This document shows positions 43,883-52,868 of a DNA stretch of 59,231 nucleotides, in pieces (within the stretch, counting starts at the first letter, position 1; every line of letters begins with the position of its first letter). Made by a program: the position numbers and the translations under genes. This stretch comes from Ignavibacteria bacterium. Its GTDB lineage: Bacteria > Bacteroidota > Ignavibacteria > Tepidaquicellales > Tepidaquicellaceae. Location of the stretch: assembly GCA_016710985.1 (NCBI GenBank), contig JADJTX010000026.1, forward strand, positions 1 through 59,231, in the 5' to 3' direction. Under the pieces are notes generated by a model. The model saw nothing but the letters and a program-made list of their open reading frames with translations, was not told the DNA's origin and made no database searches.

Positions 43883-45929
43883 TTACTTTATCAGCACCAT
43901 TCTCTTTGTATCGGTAAAGCCGTCTGTGACAATCCTGTAAAAATAAATACCGCTCGAAAGGTTTGATGCATTGAATTCAGCTTTATGAACGCCGGGAACC
44001 TGATTCTCATTTACCAGTGTCATTATCTCTTTACCAAGGATATCGAAAACCTTTAGCTTTACGAACCCGCCTGCAGGCAAGTTGTAGCTGATAGTGGTTA
44101 CAGGATTAAACGGATTCGGATAGTTCTGATTTAATAAAAATTTGGAAGGTATGTTACTCAGTTCACTGCTGACAGAAACGATATTGTTCAGAGACGATTT
44201 AAACGACTGCCACTGAGTGCTGTTCTGCGGAATGAAGAAAGTAGTTGTCTGCGGTGCTGTTGAAAGTCCAAGTCCTCCCTTACGGAATATTTCAAAGGGA
44301 AAGGTTTGTCCGCCGTCGGTAGAAACATTCACTATAAGGCTGTCAATGTTAGTGCCTACTGTGGTATATTGTGCATATGCATAATCAAACCGTACTGTAT
44401 CGATATCCAGTAAGTTTCTGTAAACTTTTGAATACATAGAATCTTTCTGCCCGATAATATTATAATCAAAGAAATCCATTATGACGGATCTCGATCCTCC
44501 GATTGAAGGTCCGTTAACACCGGTATACTGCTGAAAAGTAAAGAACCCGTCCTGATTAAAGACCTTCCATCCAAGCGGCGGGAAATATGATTCGAATAAT
44601 TCGACGTTTAAAGATGTCTGTATTGTATCCCCGGAATTGTTTGTAAAATTATATTTTGAATTATTATTTCCGAAATCATATGTCACATTTAAAGGATCTG
44701 CTTTTCCATAAATGACCTCAGACGGCACTTTAATATTTTTAAATACAATGTTCCTTCCTTTCGCGCAGTTCATTACTTCCCGGTTGTTGTCATTCTGAAT
44801 GAATGCAGTAGTGTATATCATTGAATCGTTCCAGTATGGCTCTTTATAGTATGTATACTGATACTGGTAACTTCCGACTGCGGAAGGAATTGAAATACCG
44901 TTTGTATCAGGATATACAGCTCTGAAAACATCAAAGAAATTTTTCTCGCCGTTAGTACCGTATAATGTGTCGTATCCGGGAATGGTATCGCGGACATATC
45001 TTTCTACAGCGTTTATTCTTAACCGGTAATCTCCATTCTGCACCGGAGAAATAACATTAATGTTTATTGTAGTCCTGAGTGAATCATCCGATATGTTTTC
45101 ATCAATGACTGATATTGAGAATGGTGTGCCTGCAGATAGCCGCGCGTAAAGCGGTGTATATAAATTTATGCTGTCACCGTACGGAATTAAAACAGGCATC
45201 TTGCCGTCAGCGATTGTTCTTGGCACGGCGTAATTATAATAATATCTGCTGCGTGCATTTGACTGCTCCGGATTTGCCAGATAAAAAGTGTCCCTTCCTA
45301 AAAGTCCTGTATGGTATTTGATCGCGGCAACGCTGAAGATTATTGTTAGCGCAGGCTGGGCTCGAATTAGATGTAAACTCTTCATATAAGACCATGCGTT
45401 CATAACCGGGAAGGGCTATCGAATACTGAAATAATGTATCGTTTGTTCTGTTACTGTCCGCAGGATAAGATGTATAAGCTTTAAAAAAATATCCTGTTCC
45501 TATGGAAAAAGTGAACGGATCGAAAGTTATCTGAACTGTCTGACCATTGACAATAATTGGTATAAATGCAGAGTCAAGATATCCTCCGGGATTTATTTCC
45601 ATGTAAACTCTTACTGAATCCGGACTGCCTGCTCTTCCGATATTGGATACCGATATTACCGGTGAGATCGTATCAACACCTGAATTCTTTGTTGCATAAA
45701 CAGTATCATATGGAATGTTGATTATTGACGTAACCGTAATGTCATTATCAATCTGAATCCCCGTTAATACATTATCAATGTACAGATTATTACCGTATCC
45801 GTTGTATGTAATGAACTGGAGGACAATGTCACGCGATCCGTTCAGATCAGAGTTACTTTTTAAATTGTAAAAAGAAAATAATATCAGGCTAAATGTAAGT
45901 CCGGCAAATACAAAAACTGATTTCTTCAT
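43883..45929 (-). CDS. T9SS-sorted Omp28-like secreted protein (one frameshift)
   Basis: A 5-prime piece (45929 down to about 45345) with signal peptide and a beta-rich domain reads up to YEEFTSNSSPACANN, and continues in another frame as SVAAIKYHTGLLGRDTFYLANPEQSNARSRYYYNYAVP. The junction near 45336-45346 carries one extra base. The motif EEFTxxxxxxC ... IKYH is that of Omp28-related, thioredoxin-like surface proteins; here the usual C-x-x-C reads S-P-A-C, so redox activity is doubtful. The protein ends with a T9SS domain (LNQNYPNPFNP ... KRMVLIK). The corrected length is about 681 residues. Confidence 0.8.
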
Positions 45930-45988
45930 GGGAGTTTTTAATGATTAAAAATGTATTTGTCTGTTCGATAGGCTGTCAATGTCTTCTG

Positions 45989-46357
45989 TTAAGCTATTTT
46001 TGTAACACTTGCCTTCTTAAAATAGAATCTGTAGAAAAAGAATTCCAGTACTGCAACGAACAGGAGAGTGATACTGTCTTTGGGAGTAAGAGTAATGGTA
46101 GTTCCCTGCTGCGCATAAAAGCCTGAGATCTTAAGTAAAAAAAGTAACACCTGATTATCGGGAATTTGCATGCGGTATCCTGTATCCGGAATGAATATTC
46201 CTACAAACAATTCACAAACCGTTAATGAAACGGCAAACAAAGTAATGATAAATCCGAGATTTAAAAAAGCCTGCAGCCATCCGTCATTTTGATATGATCT
46301 GCAGAAAGCGTAGGCAGCAAATATTACATGAATAAAATAAATTACGGCTATGATCAT
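45989..46357 (-). CDS. Small integral membrane protein
   Basis: A 122-residue protein with three to four hydrophobic helices (IIAVIYFIHVIFAAYAF, LNLGFIITLFAVSLTVCELF, VLLFLLKISGF, SITLLFVAVLEFFFYRFYF). It follows the polyprenyl glycosylphosphotransferase gene by 17 bp on the same strand, so it is probably co-transcribed. I do not recognise the family; an accessory role in exopolysaccharide export is only a guess from context. Confidence 0.65.
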   Translation of the reverse strand: MIIAVIYFIHVIFAAYAFCRSYQNDGWLQAFLNLGFIITLFAVSLTVCELFVGIFIPDTGYRMQIPDNQVLLFLLKISGFYAQQGTTITLTPKDSITLLFVAVLEFFFYRFYFKKASVTKIA

Positions 46358-46374
46358 TTATTTAAGATTTGTTA

Positions 46375-47799
46375 TCAGAAAGCATCCTTTGAAAAGAAAA
46401 CCTCTTTGATTGTTTTAAAAATTATTTTAATATCCAAAGCTATAGACCAATTTTCAATGTAATAAATATCATAGTCTATCCTTGTCTGCATGGAAGAATC
46501 CGTTCCTCTGGCTCCGTTTACCTGAGCCCAGCCGGTGATACCGCATTTTACTCTGTGTCTTTCGAGGTAGCGGTGAATGGACTCTTTCATCGTGTTAATG
46601 AAAAACTCTCTCTCAGGTCTCGGACCTACTATGCTCATATTACCGATCAGTACATTCAGGAACTGCGGCAACTCATCAAGGCTGTACTTTCTGATTGTTC
46701 TTCCGATTGAAGTGTATCTGTCGTCATTTCTCATTGCCATCTGCGGACCGCTTAACTCCGCATCAATTTTCATTGACCGGAATTTCAGCATCATGAACTT
46801 CTGTCCGTCAAGGCCGACTCTTTCCTGTTTATAAAATAACGGACCCTTTGAAGTTACTTTCACCAGTATTCCTACAATCAGCATTACAGGAAAAATCAAT
46901 ATCAACAGGAATAAGGATACGATGATATCAAATGTCCTTTTCAGAAACCTGTTCCATACATTCATTGGAAGAGCTTTCAGTTTCATAAAAGGTATTCCGT
47001 CAACTTCCTCAACTCTTAACCTGCTTGTCATAAGATCCACGAAATCAGGCGCATACATGAATTCCACGTTTATGCCTTCACAGATCCTGAACAGTTCATA
47101 AAGAGTGTCATGCTCATCAGAAGGAATTGAAATAAGAATTTTTTCAATTCCAAGTTCTTTGATCTTTTGCGGGATCAGATGATAATTCCCTAAATAATTT
47201 TTCCCGGGAAGCAGCTTTTCCGATCCGGTTACGGTTGAAAAATATCCGATCACATTGAATCCGGCAAATTTATCCACTGTAAATTTTTCGTAGATCCTTT
47301 CAGCCATTTCGTTGGTTCCAAGAACGGCAACAGTGTTTACTCCTATTCTCCGGTTGTATAAATTCTTTTCAAGCTTTAATGTCAGGTATCTTCCGAAGGT
47401 TATAGTAATTATTGAATTTATCCAGATCAGTAAAAATACCAGACGTGAATAGGGAAAATCACCTTTTAAAATAAAGACAAGGCTCATAGCAAACAATATT
47501 CCAATGGAAATGCATTTTATGATAATGAACAGTTCATCAAGAATGAACACACATCTTTTTAACCTGTACATTTTCCTCGACTGGAATATGAGTATCCAAA
47601 TCGGGATTACCATTAAAGCAAATTCCAGGTATCCGTTTAAATCCGGAACGCCTTTTGTGACAGGGAATATTTTCTGAAACGGCTCAAATGAAAATCTGAT
47701 CCAGTATGATATCAGAAATGCTGAAAGAATTGCAATTGCATCTACAAGAACCGTAAGTAACGGTAAAACTATTTCTATTTTTGAAGACTTACTTTTCAA
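46375..47799 (-). CDS. Exopolysaccharide polyprenyl glycosylphosphotransferase (WcaJ/CpsE-type)
   Basis: A 474-residue enzyme that moves a sugar-1-phosphate from a nucleotide sugar to undecaprenyl phosphate to start exopolysaccharide synthesis. Four to five N-terminal membrane helices (about 10-140), a Rossmann-like middle (VAVLGTNEMAERIYEKF), then a fifth helix and the catalytic Bac_transf domain: KRTFDIIVSLFLLILIFPVM, GPLFYKQERVGLDGQKFMML, KFRSM, YSLDELPQFLNVLIGNMSIV, GPRPER and CGITGWAQVNGARG. No other glycan assembly genes flank it except the small membrane protein. Which sugar is used cannot be told. Confidence 0.92.
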   Translation of the reverse strand: MKSKSSKIEIVLPLLTVLVDAIAILSAFLISYWIRFSFEPFQKIFPVTKGVPDLNGYLEFALMVIPIWILIFQSRKMYRLKRCVFILDELFIIIKCISIGILFAMSLVFILKGDFPYSRLVFLLIWINSIITITFGRYLTLKLEKNLYNRRIGVNTVAVLGTNEMAERIYEKFTVDKFAGFNVIGYFSTVTGSEKLLPGKNYLGNYHLIPQKIKELGIEKILISIPSDEHDTLYELFRICEGINVEFMYAPDFVDLMTSRLRVEEVDGIPFMKLKALPMNVWNRFLKRTFDIIVSLFLLILIFPVMLIVGILVKVTSKGPLFYKQERVGLDGQKFMMLKFRSMKIDAELSGPQMAMRNDDRYTSIGRTIRKYSLDELPQFLNVLIGNMSIVGPRPEREFFINTMKESIHRYLERHRVKCGITGWAQVNGARGTDSSMQTRIDYDIYYIENWSIALDIKIIFKTIKEVFFSKDAF

Positions 47800-47852
47800 T
47801 CGGTATATTATTCTTTAAATAAAATAAATTTTTTATGTGTAAGAGAAAATAT

Positions 47853-48000
47853 AAAACGTGAAACGTGAATCGTCAAACGTGAATCGTCAAACGTCAAACG
47901 TGAAACGTGAATAGTCAATAGTCAATAGTGAATGTTCAATAGTCAATAGTCAATAGTCAATGGCTCTCATTATTCATTATTCATTATTCATTATTCATTG
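47853..48000. repeat. Mixed heptamer array
   Basis: Head-to-tail 7-mers of changing sequence: GTGAAAC/GTGAATC/GTCAAAC, then GTCAATA, then ATTCATT. The array starts about 50 bp upstream of the glycosyltransferase gene and ends one base after the recG stop codon (minus strand, TAG at 48001-48003). Confidence 0.92.
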
Positions 48001-50095
48001 CTAAGCTATTTCCATCAGATAAAGCGAATCTTTATAATTCTTCATAAATGCTTTTTTAATTACACTGTACTCAGGCTTTCTCAGTTGCGGGTCTTCTTCT
48101 ATGATCTTAAAAGCAATTTTTCTGGCGGTCTCAAGAACATCTTTATCTTTATTAAGATCAGTACAGGAAAAATTTAAAATACCGGACTGTCTGATACCGA
48201 AGAATTCTCCCGGTCCTCTGATCTCCATGTCTGTTTCCGCAATTTTAAAACCATCAGTGGTTTCACATAAAATGCTAAGTCTCTTCATTGCAACATCATC
48301 CAGATTCTTTGCGATCAGTATGCAATATGACTGATCAGCTCCGCGTCCGACCCTTCCCCTCAACTGATGCAGCTGTGACAAGCCGAATCTCTGAGCTTCT
48401 TCTATTACCATTACCGTAGCGTTTGGAATGTCAATGCCGACTTCGATGACAGTAGTAGAAACAAGAATGTTTATTTTACCTTTCCTGAATTCCTCTGTTA
48501 CTTCATCCTTTTCATACCAGAACATTCTTCCGTGAACCATCCCGACATTCATCTCCGGAAAAATATTATCTTTTAATATTACGTAATTCTCTTCGGCTGA
48601 TTTCAGATCAAGTTTTTCCGATTCGTCAATAAGAGGGAAAATTATATAAACCTGTCTTCCTTTTTTAATCTCCTCCTTAATAAAATTGTAAATTTTAGGT
48701 TTATCATTTTCCACCCTTAAAGCTGTTTTAATTGGAATACGATTTTTCGGAAGCTCATCTATTACTGACACATCAAGATCTCCGTAATAAGTCATGGACA
48801 GAGTTCTCGGGATCGGTGTCGCAGTCATTACAAGCACATCAGGATTGAATCCCTTCTCTTTTAACTTAGCTCTCTGCATTACTCCGAATTTATGCTGTTC
48901 ATCTATCACTGCAAACCCAAGATTTTTAAATTCAACTTTTTCCTGAATCAAAGCATGAGTTCCGATTATGATGTTGGATTTACCTTCTTTTATATCATAC
49001 AGTATTTCATTCCGTAATTTTTTCTTTTGTCCGCCGACAAGAAGGGTTACTTTTATATTCAATGATTTAACAAATTCCGATATGGATTTGTAATGCTGTT
49101 CTGCTAAAAGTTCAGTGGGACACATGAGAGCTGCCTGATATCCGTTTTCGATTGCAATGAGCATTGAATACACCGCAACAATGGTTTTACCGCTTCCGAC
49201 ATCTCCCTGCAGTAAACGGTTCATGCATTTATCGGATCGCATATCGGTATAAATTTCATTCATGACTTTCTTCTGCGCGGATGTTAATTCAAAAGGAATA
49301 ATGCTTTTGAATTTTTCCGTAAGCTCTTTTATGTCCTTATTGAATGTAATACCTTTCTTCTCATTCTGAATCGATTTCTTTTTTAAAGCGAGTATGATCT
49401 CGAGATAAAACAACTCCTCGAATGATAAGCGCTTACGGGCGGTTTCTGTATCAGACAATTCTATCGGAAAATTTATACGGAGAATCGCATCTTTCCTGCT
49501 GATGAGATTATACTCTTTTAAAATATTTTCGGGCAGTGTCTCTTCTATGTATTCCGGGTTTGATTTTAATAAAGTGCTGAAAGCATTAAAGATAATTTTT
49601 GACAGAAGCATTGGTCTTATCCATGTCTTCTTCAGGATCCCCGAGAGTTCATACAGAGGAAAAAATTTGAATTTGAGAAAGTCTTTTTCCATCTGATCGT
49701 ATTCATTAAGCTTGAGATGATCTCTGTAACCGATCTTAGCAGCCGAGCTGAAATTTTCTTTATCAACTTTTATCCAGAACAAAAATTTTTCATTTAATCT
49801 GAACTGCTTCGACCGGAATTCACTCGTTCCGAATACGGGGATATCAAGCACACCTGTCTTGTCTTTTAAAATGACCTGCAGCGGATGGTTGCTTTTTCTA
49901 GGATAAACTACATCAATGATCTCTCCGGTAATGATAACATTCTCATCAATGTGAGCATTTATTTCCCTTATGTTAATTTTTATTTATGTAAGCTCTCGGA
50001 ATGAAATTAAGAAAGTCATCTAATGTATTGATCCCGATCTTAGAAAACGCCTCAGCCCTTTTTTCACCGACACCTTTTAAATATTTAATATCCAT
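48001..50095 (-). CDS. recG: ATP-dependent DNA helicase RecG (one frameshift)
   Basis: RecG remodels stalled forks and branched DNA. The N-terminal wedge/HhH part starts at 50095 (MDIKYLKGVGEKRAEAFSKI, IPRAYINK). The frame then breaks in an A-run (complement of about 49977-49981) and continues as INIREINAHIDENVIITGEI, an OB-fold wedge. The helicase motor has GDVGSGKT (Walker A), VIDEQHKFGVMQR (DExH box), MTATPIPRT, VSTTVIEVGIDIP and QLRGRVGRG. Removing one base gives 698 codons, the usual RecG length. A 616-residue piece is open without correction. Confidence 0.94.
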
Positions 50096-50423
50096 GGTTT
50101 CGTAATGTTATTCAAATTTAAAAATAATAATGTTTTAGAGTAATGTATTTTTAAATAATATATTTGAATGAGTCTGTCAGAAAACTATTTTTTCAACACA
50201 GAGACACAGAGACACAGAGGAAGAAATAAATAGTTAATTTCTCTGTGTCTCTGTATTAAAAAAAATTTGATAGTTTTAAGACACCATTTTTATCCGGGTA
50301 ACTTCAAATATTTGGTTTGTATTTTGTGAATAAAAAAATTAATTTTTCATCCCCAATAAAGTTTTCACAGTCATAATTATATGCTAATTCAAATCATATC
50401 TCAAAAATTTAAATAAAAATAAA
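50096..50423. repeat. Gene-free region with CACAGAG-type inverted repeat
   Basis: Arms at about 50197-50221 (ACACAGAGACACAGAGACAC) and 50238-50257 (TTTCTCTGTGTCTCTGTATT), separated by about 16 bp. They can form a stem of about 20 bp. There is no gene; the promoter of the next plus-strand gene must lie here. Confidence 0.8.
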
Positions 50424-51578
50424 ATGAAAATTACCATTACACTTTTTGCCGTACTTTTTATTTGTGTTCTGAACATTTCAGTAAGTAATGCCGAGCTGCC
50501 GACTTACGACCTGGAAGTGAGAAACATGACATTAAACAACCCCGAAGACAATGAATTAACTTTTGATATATTTATGACAAGGACAAGCGAGTGCGGATTT
50601 ATATATGCAAAAGGAAGATACGAATTTACATTCAATCCATTGATAGCAAACGGCGGGACGCTGACATATGAATTTGTTGACGGATATTCCGGTCTGCCGG
50701 ATTGTTTTTATCCTGAAAATCCCAGGGTTGAAGGAAACAAACTGGTCATGGAGTATAATAGCTTTTTCACTTCAGATAACATTTTTGGTATATCAGATAC
50801 TTATCCCGGTACTCAAATCTGCAGGATGAGATTAAAAACCTCTGCTCCGGTTTTCAGTACGCTGCCTTTGTGCCTTAAATGGAACAACCCCGGCTCGGGA
50901 ATTAGTCCTGTAACAAGGATATTTGCCTTCTCATGGTTTTTCATGAGTGAAATAACTTCGCCGCAAACACACAGTATTGACAGCACCGGATTAGGCGGGA
51001 CTTTGCCGGTTGAACTTTCCGCATTCACGTCTGTAATAAATAATAACAATGTAACCCTAAACTGGAGTACAGCGGGTGAGTTAAATAATTACGGATTTGA
51101 GATCGAGCGAAGATCCGAAAACAGTGAATGGACAAAGACAGGTTTTGTGACCGGAAACGGAACAACAAATAATCCTGCAAATTACACATATACCGACAGG
51201 TCACTATTAACCGGAAAATACAATTACCGTTTAAAGCAGATTGACTTTAACGGAAACTTTGAATATTTCGGATTAAATTCTGATGTAACCATTGGACTTC
51301 CGGATAAATTCAGTCTTTCACAAAACTATCCGAATCCTTTTAATCCGTCAACATCAGTCAGCTATGAAATCCCTTTTGATGCAAATGTGAATTTAACTAT
51401 CTTTGACATGTCCGGCAGGGAAGTAAAGGAAATGATCAACGAATTTAAACCCGCCGGATACTATAAACTTGAAATAAATGCCGGAGAACTTCCAAGCGGT
51501 ACATATTTATACAGGTTATCTTCGGACGGAAACAATCAAAATTATTCATCTGTAAAGAAGATGATCCTGATCAAGTAA
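50424..51578 (+). CDS. T9SS-sorted secreted protein
   Basis: A 384-residue protein. Signal peptide to about residue 23 (ISVSNA). The N-terminal domain (about 25-190) is beta-rich with two Cys pairs and I do not recognise it. A second domain (VELSAFTSVINNNNVTLNWS ... YGFEIERRSENSEWTKTGFV ... YNYRLKQIDFNGNFEYF) is fibronectin III-like. The C-terminal T9SS domain reads LSQNYPNPFNPSTSVSYEIP, then FDMSGREV and VKKMILIK. Predicted cell-surface or released; function unknown. A strong terminator follows. Confidence 0.82.
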   Translation: MKITITLFAVLFICVLNISVSNAELPTYDLEVRNMTLNNPEDNELTFDIFMTRTSECGFIYAKGRYEFTFNPLIANGGTLTYEFVDGYSGLPDCFYPENPRVEGNKLVMEYNSFFTSDNIFGISDTYPGTQICRMRLKTSAPVFSTLPLCLKWNNPGSGISPVTRIFAFSWFFMSEITSPQTHSIDSTGLGGTLPVELSAFTSVINNNNVTLNWSTAGELNNYGFEIERRSENSEWTKTGFVTGNGTTNNPANYTYTDRSLLTGKYNYRLKQIDFNGNFEYFGLNSDVTIGLPDKFSLSQNYPNPFNPSTSVSYEIPFDANVNLTIFDMSGREVKEMINEFKPAGYYKLEINAGELPSGTYLYRLSSDGNNQNYSSVKKMILIK

Positions 51579-51603
51579 AAATATTTATAAAAGAATTTTC
51601 GAT

Positions 51604-51640
51604 AAAGACCGAATGGCATAAAGCTCTTTGGTCTTTTTAA
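51604..51640 (+). terminator. Rho-independent terminator
   Basis: 10-bp stem AAAGACCGAA/TTTGGTCTTT (one G-T pair) around an AT-rich loop, followed by TT. It closes the T9SS protein gene at 51578. Confidence 0.88.
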
Positions 51641-51984
51641 TTGGGGATAGTCCCAAAACTATTATCAACACAGAGACACAGAGACACAGAGGCACAGAGG
51701 GGAAAAAGAAATAAAAACTTTACCACAGAGACTCAGAGAGCACAAAGATACACAGAGGTAATGAAAGTATATTACTAACTTTCTGAGATTAAAATATTCA
51801 ACAATTGCTCAATCATAATAGAAATACATTAAATTACGGAAATTTCTCTGTGAACTCCGTGTCCTCTGTATCTCTGTGGTGATTTTTTGTTTTGAGACAA
51901 CTTTAAGATTTTTGGTATTGGTGCAACAAATGGTTTGAAATTTCAGACTATAATATGTATTTTCACAATTCCAAATTTAATGCC
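51641..51984. repeat. CACAGAG-type repeats upstream of tRNA-Ala
   Basis: Arms at about 51668-51698 (CACAGAGACACAGAGACACA), a second, partial arm at 51721-51758 (TACCACAGAGACTCAGAGAG), and an inverted arm at 51842-51885 (TTTCTCTGTGAACTCCGTGT). The spacing allows pairing of either left arm with the right one. No gene is visible. Confidence 0.85.
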
Positions 51985-52061
51985 GGGGCTATAGCTCAGT
52001 TTGGTAGAGCGTCTGAATGGCATTCAGAAGGTCAGCGGTTCGATCCCGCTTAGCTCCACCA
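51985..52061 (+). tRNA. tRNA-Ala (anticodon GGC)
   Basis: A full cloverleaf. The acceptor stem GGGGCTA/TAGCTCC includes the G3-U70 pair that identifies alanine tRNAs. The D-arm GCTCAGTTTGGTAGAGC and anticodon stem TCTGA/TCAGA follow, with loop ATGGCAT (anticodon GGC), then T-arm GCGGTTCGATCCCGC. The 3-prime CCA is encoded. Confidence 0.97.
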
Positions 52062-52098
52062 AAACAAACAGTTCAATAATAATTAAATTCAAGAAATA

Positions 52099-52407
52099 AT
52101 GTACGCAATTGTAACTATAAAAGGATGTCAGTATAAAGTAACTGAAAATCAAAAGGTCTTTATTCCGAAACTGAAAGACGATATCGGATCAAAAGTCACA
52201 TTCACTGAAGTACTGATGTTCACACCTGATGATAAATCATTTGAGATCGGCGCTCCTACATTGTCTAAGACAGTTTCAGCGACTGTACTTGATCATGTAA
52301 AAGACAGCACAGTTATTGTATTCAAAAAGAAAAGACGCAAAGGATATAAAGTCAGAAAAGGACACAGACAGAATTATACACAGATTGAAATAAACTCAAT
52401 TACGTAA
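52099..52407 (+). CDS. rplU: 50S ribosomal protein L21
   Basis: Large-subunit protein L21 (102 residues): MYAIVTIKGCQYKVTENQKV at the start, IGSKVTFTEVLMF, and the basic KKKRRKGYKVRKGHRQNYTQ end that binds 23S rRNA. All expected segments are present. It lies 37 bp after tRNA-Ala and precedes rpmA, the normal L21-L27 pair. Confidence 0.97.
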   Translation: MYAIVTIKGCQYKVTENQKVFIPKLKDDIGSKVTFTEVLMFTPDDKSFEIGAPTLSKTVSATVLDHVKDSTVIVFKKKRRKGYKVRKGHRQNYTQIEINSIT

Positions 52408-52421
52408 GACGCAAGTAAATT

Positions 52422-52519
52422 CATAAGATTTATAAGATTTATAAGATTTATAAGATTATATGATCAAAGGAATGTTCCACTTTTAACTTTTAACTTTTAA
52501 CTTTTAACTTTTAACTTTT
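52422..52519. repeat. 9-bp and 7-bp tandem repeats between rplU and rpmA
   Basis: About 52422-52459 is TTTATAAGA repeated four times; about 52479-52519 is CTTTTAA repeated about six times. The second array ends only 3 nt before the rpmA start codon, so it occupies the place where a ribosome-binding site would be. Confidence 0.9.
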
Positions 52520-52522
52520 CAA

Positions 52523-52783
52523 ATGGCACATAAAAAAGGACTTGGTAGTTCTAAAAACGGCAGAGACTCCAATGCACAAAGACTTGGAGTAAAAAAATAC
52601 GGCGGGGAATTAGTAAAAGCCGGCAATATTTTAGTAAGACAGAGAGGAACAAAATTTTTGCCCGGAAATAATGTCGGACTCGGAAGAGATTACACAATAT
52701 TTTCGCTGATAGACGGACACGTAAACTTTATTACAAAAAAAGGCAGAAAAGTGTTAAATGTTCTTCCTCTGGAAAATGCATAA
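52523..52783 (+). CDS. rpmA: 50S ribosomal protein L27
   Basis: Large-subunit protein L27 (86 residues) with the expected MAHKKGLGSSKNGRDSNAQR N-terminus that reaches the peptidyl-transferase centre, then LGVKKYGGELVKAGNILVRQ and RGTKFLPGNNVGLGRDYTIF. No N-terminal extension needing cleavage is seen. Its leader is a CTTTTAA heptamer array rather than a purine-rich ribosome-binding site. A clear terminator follows. Confidence 0.97.
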   Translation: MAHKKGLGSSKNGRDSNAQRLGVKKYGGELVKAGNILVRQRGTKFLPGNNVGLGRDYTIFSLIDGHVNFITKKGRKVLNVLPLENA

Positions 52784-52810
52784 ATCTTAATTTCAGATTT
52801 TCAGGATACA

Positions 52811-52846
52811 GGTTATTCCGGGCAGCCGGGATAACCTTTTTATTTT
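52811..52846 (+). terminator. Rho-independent terminator
   Basis: Stem GGTTAT-CCGG with CCGG-ATAACC (one unpaired base on each side), loop GCAG-like, followed by TTTTTATTTT. It ends the rplU-rpmA unit. Confidence 0.93.
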
Positions 52847-52868
52847 AATAACTTAAATTAATCATATA

